Assembly (NCBI RefSeq): GCF_016086655.4
Contig: NC_052144.2
Coordinates: 29,667,896-29,731,895, forward strand
Direction of reading: 5' to 3'
Length of the DNA: 64,000 nucleotides
From: Lepeophtheirus salmonis
Taxonomy: Eukaryota > Arthropoda > Copepoda > Siphonostomatoida > Caligidae
Made by a program: the position numbers and the translations under genes. This document shows positions 46,890 through 60,114 of the stretch, in pieces. The notes under the pieces were generated by a model that was not told where the DNA came from, did no database searches, and saw only the letters and a program-made list of their open reading frames with translations. The stretch's first letter is position 1, and each line of letters opens with the position of its first letter.

Positions 46890-47710
46890 ACCATGAAGGT
46901 AAAAAGAAGCAGCTAGGTGCGTGGACCACAGAACTAAAATTGTATTCTCCCATCTATCAATATTATTTTCTCTTACCCATGCACCTGTCAAGCAAAGTCA
47001 AAGCCAAAAAAAACTTGAGAGAAATAAAGTTATTCTTCAAAAGCTGAGGACTGGCACGGCACCCAACAATCTGTTAAGTGATGAGAAGATTTTCACTGTG
47101 GTACAGGTTTTTAACCCCCAAAGTGATTGGATTCTGGCCAAAAAAGGTGAGCCTGGTGACCATGAAGTCAACAGAGTGCAGAAGCCACAGTCTGTGATGG
47201 TTTGTAGTTTGGGCAGCTATGACTGAGACAGGGAAGTCCCCCTTGGTGTTTGTGCCAGCCGGGGTGAATATCAACACTAAAGAGTACATCAGCACCATCT
47301 TTGAGGTCTTGTTCCCTGGGCCCAAAATCACTTTCGGAATGAGCCATATACCTTCCAACAAGATGGTGCCCTTCCCAACATCCAGAGAGATCAAGCGGTG
47401 GTGAGAGGGCAATTTGAATGGCATTTGATTACTCCACGTGGTCCATTCTTGAGAGCAGAGCCTGTGTTATCCCCCAGCAAGAACTTGGACGGCCTGAAGG
47501 CCAAACCGGTGTCTGCCTGGGAATCAATCCCCGTGGACGTGACCCGCTGTGGTCAAAGCTAAAGTTGACCATTTCGGAGGAAAGTTATATCACATGTTTT
47601 AGAAACTTGTGTTGACCTATATCTATAATTATGTATATACAAATTATTTAATTAGTTATATCATTAGTACTTTAATAAACATTCAAGAGAAGTTTCCACA
47701 GACCCTGTAT
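46890..47710 (+). pseudogene. mariner-like element with transposase lacking the third aspartate segment
   Basis: Transposase remnants in order: APNNLLSDEKIFTVVQVFNP (first aspartate, about 47062-47115), SVMVCSLGSYD (47190-47225), PLVFVPAGVNINTKEYI (47237-47290) and TFQQDGALP in another frame (47350-47380, second aspartate). Then FEW is followed directly by FDYSTWSILESRACVIPQQ (47415-47480). About nine codons that usually carry PPSSPDLNP are absent between these, so the third catalytic residue is deleted. The right end AAGTTTCCACAGACCCTGTA (ending 47710) looks like a mariner terminus; no left terminus was found. Confidence 0.8.
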
Positions 47711-48354
47711 ATTTCAAACTGAAAAAAAACTTAATTAGATAATCCTATTGGTTCAGAGTCTCATTATACTTAATATAAGGTCAGATTGGTTTCAAGAGCC
47801 TGTTGCATCACAGTCAGAAAATAAAGACTATGTGAAAGCAAAAAAAAAAAAAAAATAGATAATATTCGGTTGGTTAATGACATTGCAGAGAGATTAATAC
47901 AAATGATAACTGACTATAAGATCATATTAACAGAAAGACCCCAAGCAGAGAGAGTATCTCCTACAAGCCGTAGAATATGATAGGCGACGATTTGAAAGTT
48001 TGAAAAACAATGTTTTCTATAAATAAATGTATAATATCGATTATTGTTTTTCTGTAATTTTTCAGTTTTAATTATAGAAGTATAAGAAAATATCTAAATT
48101 AATTTCAAGAGGTATATAATTCTGATTTAAAAAATTGGTATTAGAAAAATTATCTTAAGATAGGAAACCGAAGTGAGCGTATATTATTTCGAACACATCT
48201 GTTTGTTATCTTAAAAAATGGGTAAATATAAGAGAAAATAACATAGATAAATGGGATTATACATTTTTAGTACTGCCATCTGTGCACCTAGTTTTTTTAT
48301 TTGCCTTCATTGTATGTGGCAATTTGATACTTAAATAATAAAATATATAAAAAG

Positions 48355-48555
48355 TTGTATACAAAAATAATTATGCTTTAGTTTAATATTCTTTTGGCAT
48401 TAAAATTGCATATTGGAAAAATTGGAAGGCCCATGAGGAAAGGATATGGGATATATTTAGATTCCTAAAAAAAATATTTTCGAGCTTCTCACATCTTACA
48501 GTATGGAGAAGAAATTCACAAAAATATTAAAATTCAAAAAAGTACATTTTTGAAT
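48355..48555 (-). repeat. inverted repeat arm, right (partner 46598-46795)
   Basis: See the left arm. The two arms are about 1.6 kb apart and face each other as a transposon's terminal repeats would, but two independent insertions of a dispersed repeat would look the same. Confidence 0.6.
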
Positions 48556-50199
48556 AGGTCTAATAGTACATACATCATATTTGAATATTTATTATTTTTG
48601 ATAAATTAAAGTTTCTGTCTATGGTTTTTTTGTGAAAAAATGAATAAAACTTTTAAAATTAGAATATTTTTCTTTTGTGTTAAAAATGTCAAGGAATTTT
48701 ACTTACAATAGGGAGTCAAATATAACTTATAAGACTACAAAAAATATCTCTTGAATTGAATAGACCCAGTTTTGTTTCCCCTCTGTACATTATCTTGTCA
48801 AAAAGTTATGTTAATTAATAAAATGGGTTTATATTTCATAGCTGATCATCTAATTTTTAGAAAATGTCATTTTAAGGATAAAAAAACAGTGTTTGTAATA
48901 GGTTTTCTATCAAATAAATAAAGCCTCGCTGTCTTATTTTGTTCACAAAGAAATATATTTTATTTGAGTTGTAAGTAATTGAGCTTTCATGTACATACAA
49001 AGAATATTTGCCTCTCGTATACATACTTTAGCGGCAGTGTTAATTTGATTGAATTTTCGTAGATGCAAAAATTGATTGAAGTTATATAGTAACCTTTTTT
49101 AACCAATATTAATTTATTTTGACACTCAAATAATAACAATATATTAACAGTAAAAGTATTAAAACTATATAAAATTTCATTAATTCGATATAGGTTAAAC
49201 GAACAATAACATGATTTAAAAAAATTCAAAATTCTAGTTTATACAATTACTAAATAATTGCAAGGTGTGATTAAAATAGATGCACTCATTTTCTATTTTC
49301 TTCCCTTTAATTTCATACAAACAATGTTGCAGTTTTACAAGTCTTGTATGCTGTTTTATTCTATTTCTTGATGAAAAGACAAATACATCCTTTTTTTCCA
49401 AAGACTTTCCAAAAATTATCCCTAAATTTGAATTTGAATATAATATCACACAAAAGAAATTTGAGTTTCACATCTAACTTTAGTAATTCGACAAGATGAT
49501 CAAATTACTAAATTCTAATTAGATTTTTTTTCGTATCCAATATGGTTTCTGAAAATTTTGAGTTTTGGATTTTTTACATATACAAAAATTCTTATCATAT
49601 GTTTGAGTAAACTTTTGAATGAGAAAAAAAAGAAAATTAAATCAAAAAATCGTTTGTTTATTTCAAATTTGTCACTATCTGATCTGATGAAAAAATCATT
49701 GAGGTCAAGAAGCCGTCTTTCCTACAGGATTTTGATGTGTCGTTAATTTTTGCTTTCCTTTTCCATATATAACATAATTAATAATAACACAAGATACCAA
49801 GCAAAAAACAACTTTAGAGTTCCATATCTAATTACATATATTAGTAATTTGCGCGCTGATAACGAGTCTGAAATTAGTTTTTCGCATGATATATGTTTGT
49901 TTTTTTAACTTTCGATATGTATTTTTGAGTATTTTTAATTTTTGTATGACCATTTGAGCAAAAAAAAATCATTAATGGACTCTTTGCAAAATTGTATACT
50001 AATTTAATTATTAGCCATTAAGGGCTCATAGAATTAAAAAAACATAACAGATATTTAATTTCTTGAGCAATACTAATGCTTTGAATATTGTTATGGTTTT
50101 TTTTTTCATTTGTAGATTTATTTAACCAATTCCACCATAAACACATAGATAATTGAATAACATATTAGTTCATAGCATTGGCATTATCAAAGTGAGGTT
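48556..50199. other. AT-rich intergenic sequence
   Basis: No gene, RNA or repeat assigned. Confidence 0.4.
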
Positions 50200-50881
50200 T
50201 GTTCGTCAATCTGATTAACCTGCAATAGTGGCGCATGTACAGATAAGACATAGCTTTTTGTTTCTGTGGGTGTCAGAAGTGTTTGAAATCAGTTAAAAAA
50301 ATGATATCGGTCAACAAATATTTATTCTACTAATGTAAAAAAAAGTAAATGAGCCTTCCAAATCGATAAGGACCATTGTTAGGGATCTTAACTGTTCTGA
50401 GAGGTTGATTAGGAAGTGTGGGGGGGGGGAGATGATTCACGATAAAAATAATAAAAGATGACAAGAACTTAACTTCTGACAGAAAAGACACGTGTTGACA
50501 TGGTTTTAAGGGTATTTTTTGACTTTGATGTACTCAGTGTTAGGCTCCAAGCTCACATACATCAATCCAATAGACTTAATCGTGTGGGGTGTAGTAGAGT
50601 GACACACCAACTGATCCTCTTGCATAACAAAATCTGAGATTATGTCCAAGATCTGGGAGGAATTCTGGAATCTGCTAAAAGAGACCACCATCAAAACCTT
50701 CTCCCATATACAAGGCCAATAAAAGGAGTTAATTGACTACATATGCGATTATATTGCATTATCATTTTTTTTTCAACTTTCACTTGGCAGTTGTTTATAT
50801 AAAATTTGGATGATTCATTTAGGAAAAAATCCATTTATTTAAAAATTATGTTAGTTGTTAAATTCAGGTTGCACCCTGTAT
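50200..50881 (+). pseudogene. mariner-like transposase C-terminal part with 3' terminus
   Basis: The plus strand from 50530 reads GSKLTYINPIDLIVWGVVE, a decayed third-aspartate motif (PDLNPIDF.VWG) with the aspartate lost. KSEIMSKIWEEFWNLLKETT and a C-terminus ELIDYICDYIA follow to about 50755. The sequence closes with AGGTTGCACCCTGTA (50866-50881), a terminus related to those at 45600 and 18108. The N-terminal half is unreadable. Confidence 0.65.
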
Positions 50882-53172
50882 GTATTGATCCTCAATTATT
50901 TATTAACATAATTTTATAAATAAAATGCATTTATTTAAAGAAGATATTAGAGAAATCAATGTTTATTTTTAAAGTAAACTATAAACAAATTTTTTTTTCA
51001 GTAAACATCAAGACAACTTATAAAAAGATCCAGAAAAATATTAGTCACTAGAGTTAAAATTAAATGGATTAAAGTCCTTTTTTTATCACTGTAGATCCCT
51101 AAGGCCTATATTTATTTCTTTGATTTTTTGTATTTTAAATGTATGACATTTCTTTAGAAAAAACAGTTTCTTGGGGATTAGTGATAAAGGTTTTCTTTAA
51201 AAAAATATTTAAACAAATTACTGTAGATTTCTAGCAAATACATTTTTTTATAGTAAAGGCAAAGAATGCAAAAGAGTCTTTATTAAAATCTGTATTAAAG
51301 TGACCACAAAAGAAAGTAAATTGATGGTTTTTTTTTTTTTTAATTAAGAATCATATTGTTGATATTCCTCATAAAAATATATTAAAAACCGTAAAAAAAG
51401 GGGCTTCCATTTTTTGAAAGAAATTAATATAAAACCCACTATATGTACAATAATTTTGCAATTTTTCAATGTGCAAAAATAAATATCTTGAAAAAACAAC
51501 TTATAAATTTTTTTTCCCAATTTTGTACCAAAATTAAAATTTGATAACTTAATTCATAAACAAGACAAAAGTTTTCTAGGATAATTATACTCATTAAACC
51601 TATATAAATCAAATTTGATACATAACATTTGGAACACTCTATTTGAGTAGTTTTGAGTACTTCATGATGCAGGTGCAAATATATTCTACAACATAACTTC
51701 CTTTTTCTGAAAAGGCAAAAAAAAAAAAAAAAAAGTCTGAAAGTCAAGAAAGTGTTATTTTGGTTATAAAATGATAGTACACATTTAAAATTAAATTTTT
51801 TCAATATTATATCGGGTAAATGACGTCCCTTATTGTACATGCACACAGAATAAACCAAACATTGATATTTAAATAACCAGGTTTTTTTTTGTTTATCTTT
51901 ACATTTTCCTAGATATGCTTTACCGGAATAGTTATTTTAATTGTGGATGATTAGTTGATTAAATAATTAGGCTTTGGCGAACATTCACACAGGTATTAAA
52001 AATGTTGGTCTTTCATAAATAAATCTGATTCCCATTTTGCACCAGTTTAGAATTACATTATGACATCAGATTTGATGGCATCAATAACAGTTTTCTAGTA
52101 TAATTATCTGTGAAATTATTTGCATATCAAGAATTTTGCAAAATTTCAAATTATGAAAATATATTTAAATATATCGTTTAATTTTTTTTTTAAATTAGAA
52201 ATTGAAGAAATTAACTGATTGTCATAACCCCAACACAAAAAAACTATGGATCTTAATTGCAATAGGACTTATTTTATACAACATTCTAAAAAAAAAAACA
52301 AACATTTTTTGTCAGATTTATTCTCAAAGGCAAAAGTATGCTCCTTACTATTCCAACGCATGGTAGCAACTGACTGGGGTTTTTTTCAAGGAAACTTCAG
52401 TCAACTTACAACCTCATCGGTAAAGTATTAACACCACAGGGTTTTGAAAGGTTTAAATCAAATTTTATAACAGTTATATTCTTAGAAACGAACATGAATT
52501 CACCTTAAGGCTGTTACTAATTAAGGCTGGATATCCAACCAGCCTTACAATGCGTGATGCTAACATATGAACAGTTACTAAGGTCTGCTTAGCTTTTAGA
52601 CGAAAGTTTATTGATATCTCCTTACTTGTGCTAAAACACTGGACAAAAAACTAACGACTATAAGTATATATAAAATACTATTTATAAGAAATATTTGGAT
52701 TTATAAGAAACTGATATAGTGTGTAGTAAGTAAATTGAAGATAAACACGAAACAGTTGTTTTTAAATAATTTGATGTTAATACAGCCAAAAAATGTATTT
52801 CTATCTGTATTAATGTAATAAAAAAGAGAAAAATATTACCTTTGAAACCCAAAGAGACACCAGTGTCTCAACAATTTTAAAGTCCCATAACTTTTGTATT
52901 TTCTATCAAAGCACACCAAAGAAAGTTAGCAAAATTATTCCATCTACAAGGGTAGTATTAAAGAAGCAATACAAAATTGAAACTACCCATTCATGAAATC
53001 CATATTATAAAAGAAATGTTATTTTATCCAATCGCAATAATTTTGATAGTTTGAAGACTTAAATACCAGGAACATAAAGTCCTATTTAAAAATATATTAA
53101 ATATAATGAAAAATAATGCAATGACGAATTAATCAAAATATTGTACACCATTGTCCCGTCGATGCAAAAGGG
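50882..53172. other. AT-rich intergenic sequence
   Basis: Very low complexity; long A or T runs near 51330 and 51717-51735. A 9-bp hairpin TAAGGCTGG/CCAGCCTTA lies near 52522-52547. No gene supported. Confidence 0.4.
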
Positions 53173-53350
53173 TTAATGAATTATTGGAGGCGAGTGCATA
53201 TAGTATTGAGCGTGTAAAGAGGGCGCGCTGTTTAAAGTGATCCCTAATGTACATCATACACATATTTTGATATAACAGATAATAATGTAAGTTTACTATT
53301 AATGAAATAATGCAGGCGTGTGCAATGAATATTAAGAGTACTCCCTATTT
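53173..53350 (+). repeat. tandem repeat of about 126 bases, locus 1
   Basis: Two units start at 53173 (TTAATGAATTATTGGAGGCG) and 53299 (TTAATGAAATAATGCAGGCG), each followed by TGTGCA/AGTGCA-type sequence and later (A/C)TCCCTA. The inverted counterpart is at 60115-60330. Confidence 0.65.
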
Positions 53351-55535
53351 TTACTTTTATTATTGGTCTCTTATGTATATTATCATAACTCATATGTATT
53401 TTCAGTATATTTTTGGATATGAATTAAATATAAAAGCGGGTATGTTACAATGAATTTGGTGTATTTTCATTAGGGAACGCTCTAAGGACTAAGGTAGTTA
53501 TGAGTCAAATTATATAATTTTTTTTTTTTTAAACTCTTATTATTATTATTTCATTCTTGAGGACAGAATACAAATGAATTGGTATAAAATATCAAATAGC
53601 TATCTGTGGGTGTATTCATGAAAAAAGTAAAGTTACACAGAAAATTGCTCGGGGAGCTATCTTCTATATGATTAAAGTAAAATTATTTTTTTACGCGACG
53701 CCAAATTACTTAGATCAATATCGGGTATTACCGCAAGTGAATAAATATGTCTAGCATCGTTAACTATATTTATTCATTGAATATCTCTGTTTTCGATTCA
53801 AATAATATTTGAATCAGATAATATCTATATTTTACTTTAGGGACAATATATGTATATGTGGGCTTGGGCTATTTAAAAGGTATAATTTGTAAATATAGAT
53901 ATAATTATATCTTTTGTTTTCCATGTTTAAATATTTCTAGAAGAAAAATGCTCATAATTGAAGCAAATTTTACAATCTTAAACACATTCACGTGTCCGAT
54001 TAATTATCATAAATGGTCATTTTAAAATACACCATTTTTTGTAATCACAGCCATTGCTTGAAGTTTTATTCCGGGGTAGGATTGCTGATTGTCTTTCAAA
54101 TTTTCCCAAGTTCTAATATGAAATTACTTTTTTTTTAAATAAATTCTTGGCCCTTTTTATAAAGTATTATTTCTTTCTATTGTGACAATGACCCTCTTTA
54201 AGTAAATACTTCTTCTTCTTTTTTTTGCTTTGGTTTTTCAAAAAGCTTCTAAGGCATACTTGGGTACTTTAAAAGTCCTAAATAGCCTCTAATAATTGCA
54301 GAGGGACTTATTATTTTATTAAAGTCAACATTAATTCCTAACATTTGTCTTGAGGAATAATAAAATTTAATATTTCACACACTTTTTCAAATAGAAAGAA
54401 ATTGAAACTATATATTATTTGGAACAAAATAAAAATGAGACACAGGTATATTCAACTTCGTTTTTATCAAGATGAAATTGTTTGAGTCAAAGATTAAATA
54501 TAATCATCTTTTTTTCTATTCCATTTGACACTTTTCAGAAGGGCAAATTACGTAATGCAATTAGATGCTTGTAAATTAAGCCTTTGAATGCTCAAAGTAT
54601 TGAATGAAGCAAATACATTTTGTACATGTAATTATCCTTTTATCTCTCAACATTTCTTCCAAAAAAAAATCCAGTATTAGTTAGTAGCCAGCCTAATACG
54701 TCTTTTCCCCAACTACTGATATATTATATTTATAGTAGTAAGAATATACTCTTCCTTGTAAGTAAAAAATCTTTAAATTTAATAGAGTGCTTTCATTTAC
54801 GTCACAGATGCGTCATAAACCGGAAGCGAGACCACTTAGAGTTGATATATTTATTAAATTTAATGAGCAACTACAAAATGTTTATTAACTGCAATCAAAT
54901 GATTTTAATAGTTAATTAAAAAAATAATAAGAACCTATATCGAATATAATTTCACACCAAAGAAAAAAAAGTAATATTTGAATATAATCAAATAAAAGGT
55001 ACTATAGATTAGGATAATTAGATCACGATATATTATCCTTTCAAATGTTAATATGTTGAACTTATTACTTACAAATGTTAATAAGAGTGAGTGAGGATTA
55101 AATAAGCAAATGAAGTCTTTTATAGCTTGTTTTTCCATCACTCAATACCCCTTTTAGCTTTTTCACGCGAAAGCTGTATTGTTTTCATCGGCCATACCTT
55201 TTAATTAAACTTATAGAAAATTGTGAATTACATACTTTTGTGTATTTGGACATCAAAATTGAACTGAAAAATATTATGTCTTAAATCTTTACTGTCTATC
55301 AAAATCAATCTCCCCAATGTCGAACTTTATTAATATCATATCCTAATATGTATTTAAAATGATTGTTGTAAAAATGTTGGGGTAATATCGGCTTGTAATA
55401 CAATCGTAGGGATTATTATCATTATGAGACAACATTGTTGTGGGTAATATCACCGTAAATCAACATCATTGTCAGCAATATGATTTTGAGTAATTTCATT
55501 GCAAGGCAATATTGTGCAATTTTTATTATGTTCTA
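53351..55535. other. AT-rich intergenic sequence
   Basis: No gene, RNA or mobile element recognised. Confidence 0.4.
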
Positions 55536-55790
55536 GTGCGGATTCTCTGAGTATGAAGGACCCTTCTAGTATCCTTTAATACACCCTGGCACAATAATTT
55601 TTCAGGTGAACTTATGGACCCCAAGGAATGTTAAATTTTTCAACTGTCGCTTCCTTGAGTATTAATGATAACTTCTAATATCCAAAAATACACCCTGGTC
55701 CTCAGGTTCTACAAGTGCAGTGCTGCGCCGAAAGGCAGTTTAAACTCCACAACTGCCTCCTTTGTAAGGATCAAAGACTCCTTTTAAAAG
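55536..55790 (+). repeat. degenerate tandem repeat, period about 108 bases
   Basis: Three unit starts: 55536 (GTGCGGATTCTCTGAGTATG), 55646 (GTCGCTTCCTTGAGTATTAA) and 55753 (CTGCCTCCTTTGTAAGGATC). Each of the first two is followed by CTTCTA(G/A)TATCC, then AATACACCCTGG. Non-coding. Confidence 0.6.
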
Positions 55791-56924
55791 GTTATAATTA
55801 AATAAGGGATCTTTGTAAAGAAAAAACTAAGCTGTGGTGTTAACTTTACCCTCTGAAGTAAGCATTCTTGCCTAACTTTGGTGTCGATTGTTTTAAAAAA
55901 TAATATTATAAATTTATATATTTGAATTATTAATATAATAATAATATTTCCCCTTCCCCAATGTTATTTTAAATGTAGAAGATTCTCCTCTTTATAGCAG
56001 TAATTCATTTTTTCCACCCAAAATCACATATAAGGGAGCTGATATTAATATATGTCTAAATTCAATCATTCAACAGCCTTCACTCCTTGTTTTTCTTACA
56101 AAATTCAATCACTAGCTTTAATACACCCTGTTCATTGTGTGCGGAATTTTTTTATCATTTCATAGTTTGCTTGCAGTATAAAATTTTAGTGCAATGAAAT
56201 TAATCACAATCATTTGCTTACAATGATGTTGCTTAGCAATGATATTACTATCAATATGTTTCTCTCACAATTATAATGTTCACCAGAATGTTACTAAGCA
56301 ACGATATTTTGTCCATAACTTTTTTATTACAATCCTTTTACCACCACTGCTGAAGAGATCTAGATCAACAGCTTCGGAATGAAATACATTGCAAAATGTA
56401 ATCTTATTGGGATATTCTCTATTATATGCCTTTCTATTTATTTAACTTATTTTAAGTGACAATTGTCTCATTAATATTCTACTAAAATATTATTGTCTTA
56501 TAAGTCTATTGGAAAAAGGATAAATGTATTACGTATATATATATATATATATATCCATAACAAACGACATGACATTTAATGTCAAGAAATCTCGTACGTA
56601 GGTCTGCAATAATGATTTTTTTTGTACAATAGAAAGATATATATATAAAAGGTCTTTACTAGTTTTAAGGTTCAGTCTACAAATCTTAGATCGGTTTGAT
56701 AATGTAATTAGTTTTGTTATTTTGAAATAATTCAACTCCTTAAAGAAGTTTGATATAGATCAGAAAACATAGAAATATTCGGTCCCTCAAAAAATCAGTT
56801 TTGATTAGTCTTATTCACAATTCGGTTAAACCAAATTGTGAACATCGTAATAATGTCGTCATACAAAGTTCAAAGTTTATCATATACAGAAATCCATGAA
56901 ATATGTCCTTGAAGTATGTACAAA
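55791..56924. other. AT-rich intergenic sequence
   Basis: Only a (TA)n microsatellite at about 56534-56554 stands out. Sequence around 56200-56300 repeats the words ATGTT and GCTTAGCAA loosely. Confidence 0.4.
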
Positions 56925-57165
56925 TAAATGGAAACCAAAAACGAACGTGGTTATCCAGATAATTTGAAGAACGTTCGGAGAAAATCAGTCTTGACATTTT
57001 ATTAGATTGGCTCCAGGCAGCTATAAGAGGAAAGAAATAAACACAAATACCACACTGTATATAGTAATGATAGGTGTATGAATTAATGGAATGTCAATTT
57101 TCGATTCTACTCTGAGTCCGAAATAAACTTACAATAATGATTCCCGAGCACACCTTCATTTTTAC
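56925..57165 (+). repeat. palindrome-cored dispersed repeat, copy e
   Basis: CGTGGTTATCCAGATAATTT, GAAGAACGTTCGGAGAA, a shortened core, TTTTATTAGATTGGCTCCAG, GAGGAAAGAAATAAAC and the tail ATTTTCGATTCTACTCTGAG. Same orientation as a, c and d. Confidence 0.6.
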
Positions 57166-57371
57166 TTTACATTTTTGTTGGCATAACCACTTGTTATTAC
57201 TATATGCTTAAATTTTCTGTATTCAAGAGCAGTGCTGCCACTCGTAGGGAATTTCATCTGTCGTAGGGATCACTTATATTATTTAAAAAAAAAAAAATTC
57301 CACGCTTATCCCTACGTGAGAATATTTTATTTTTACTTTTTCTTTAGTAACAAGGAATCGCCACGAAACAT

Positions 57372-57512
57372 CGTACTTTAAAAATACGTTTTAACTGGCT
57401 ATGAAAGGGAAGAGTTTGATTTGTGCCGCTCGGTAGTTCTTGTCGTACTCTAAAATACATTTAAACTGACTATTAAAGGGAAAAGTTTGATTTGTGCTGC
57501 TCGGTAGTTCTG
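57372..57512 (+). repeat. two-unit tandem repeat, 72 bases
   Basis: Units 57372-57443 and 57444-57512 share CGTACT(T/C)TAAAA, TT(T/A)AACTG(G/A)CTAT, AGTTTGATTTGTGC and GCTCGGTAGTTCT. About 88% alike by eye, so a fairly recent local duplication. Confidence 0.85.
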
Positions 57513-60114
57513 GCTTATAGTTTTACTTTATTTACATGGATATTTTCGAAGGAACATTAATATACATGGACCCATTGTTACAATGAATTTATATATTATA
57601 ATTTAATTCAGTAAAATATCCTAGCAGTAAGTTGCTTACTTCAAACTTGATGTTCAGGATCTTATCCCTTTGAGAAGGATATTTGGCTCACTCATTAGCT
57701 CTCATCTCCATTACTGAAAGGATAATTAATTGTGGAGATACACCTTAATATAAAGGTCCAAGATAATGACTTGTAATCTCGTAGATCATCGACTCAAGAA
57801 TGCATCAGCCGCACCAGATCTATTATGGAATAGTTGCATACTACTATAGTTCAAGAATAATCAAATAAGAACCCATTGAGAAATAGAAGAAGGTCTTATC
57901 TTCCAGCTACTTCATTGAAACTCAAGAAAACTATTCCTCCTAAAAACTATTATTAATATTCTACCCTTAGAAAACTCTTTCATCGATTTGAGTCCTTGAG
58001 TGTCCTTAATATACAGAAAAAAAACCAAATTAGTCATCTCAAGCACATTAATAAGTGGTATCAATTCCATTTTTAAGACTGAACTTCTGATATACATTGC
58101 TTATAGACAATTATAGGTAGAGTACACTTCAATTCCCACTTCAAATTCCCTAATTGTTATTAATTCAATTGTGAGTCTCTTTTGTCATTGAAAGAAGTGG
58201 AAGACGAAATTTGAATCTCTATGACAGAACAAATATATGGAAAGTAGAACTTTTTTTGTATTCAAGAAGGTAATCATTGCATTTTTATGATTAGTCTATT
58301 ATAACAGTCTTCAGATGAACTAAGAAAATTAATTTTTGTCAAATTGGATTTATTTTTATTTAATAGCCACTCCAACGAAAAATGAAATATGAATTATCTG
58401 AATCATATATAAATTGTGTCAAAAATTTTCAAGTTTATTACTCCTACCACTGAGATTGAAAATGACAATACTAATTTTTATGTAATCGTCAAAATAATTT
58501 AAAGGTAGGACTCCAAAAGTTATATTTGTGTCAGTATTAAAATGAATAAGTTATTTAATTGTACTTATATGCTTACTACTTTGTATATAAGACTAAAATT
58601 AGAATAATGCAGATAAATATACTCATCTATCTTTCAAAATTTGTCGACTTCCTTTTTGATTTCAGGAGGTTAAAGCTTGTATAAAATAAAATGTATATGT
58701 TACGGGCAATGTAAAATATGCCTGGGCCATCCATAAAATTGCTAATAGAGTGTCCCGCTACTCATTCTCACTGAAAGTAGTATTTTTTAGCAAAATTGTA
58801 GCAATATCATCAAAACGCATATAACGCTCAGAATACGTTCAAACATCGAAAATATTTTATGTATTTCGTATTTTCTACCACTATAACAGGGTTGCCAGAT
58901 TTTTTAAGCATGTCAATGCTGCCCATCATATAAAAAGGTTACCCACCCTTAATCTCGTACATTTTCATTGAAATTAATATTAAATTTAGACAATCTAACT
59001 ATAGTGTGATAAGAAATTGTCATGAGAGGCATTTTATTTTGCAAAATATACCTCGGCAAAAAGGCTGTGCAGGTTTCTGAGGATAAATATTTTAATCAAG
59101 TCCTCAGATTTCTCTCAATTTCATTTCAAATTAATAATTATTGTATAGGGTCTATTTCAATGTTACTCTTCATGAATTAAGTAATAATAATTAGCTTTCA
59201 AATCCAAGTCAAGTCTCAAGGGTTCGATGGTGCGATCATGTTGAGTCGCAAGCCTTAAAATATCGCTAAATAAGTCATAATCTCTAGTGCTTTCTCTCAT
59301 AAGTTATTAATCACTTGAAACACTCTCTTATTTTCATAATGAATATCTTACTAACAAAAAATTTGTATATCCAAACATATAATCATAGTTATTGAATATT
59401 GGAGGTAAGTGTCGATAAATAATAACTTTACTACGCAGAAATCTATTTATAAAATCTGATGGTACCATTAGGTACTAAAAAATGGACCAATTGGAAGTGT
59501 GCCAATTATTTAATATAGAAATATGTATGTTAAGTATTGCAAACTTCTTTTTTTTTGCTAGTCAATAACAATTTCATCTTCTTTTGGAATGGGGATCTAC
59601 TAAATTTGTACATATATTTTTATACGAGTATATATATTATCGATATATCCATGTTATAAGAGCAATTAAAGGTGGTTCAAAACAGTCACAATAGGCTATG
59701 ACTGCAACATACCTATTTTCTAGAACAAAAAAAATTTTTTTTGCTAACATTTCGTATGGATTAAAATATAATTTGAAGGGTAAAATGTATTTTTTTGAAG
59801 GAATAATATAGTTAAATTTGGATTTTTGATACTGCAACTTATATCAGTTGAACTATTTATTATATTGCTATCAGTAAATATGGTTTAATTTAAAATAAAA
59901 TCACTTATTGAAGCATGAAATGCTCAATAGAAATAGCACAGCTGCAAAAGTGTTGCAACTCATTTATATAATCTTCTTTAAATCTTTTTCTGCATATTTT
60001 TTTCTAAAGGAGATTATACCAAGTGTTGCCTGTGTACTAATTTATATTCAAATCTACATATATGAGCATAAGAGACCAATAACAGAAACAAACAGAAACA
60101 ATGATCTTGTTATA
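57513..60114. other. AT-rich intergenic sequence
   Basis: No feature supported. Confidence 0.4.

Noticed and set aside
51466..51858. 130-codon minus-strand open frame
   Set aside because: Built largely of A/T homopolymer (phenylalanine, lysine, isoleucine runs), with no domain and no neighbouring support; expected by chance in AT-rich sequence.
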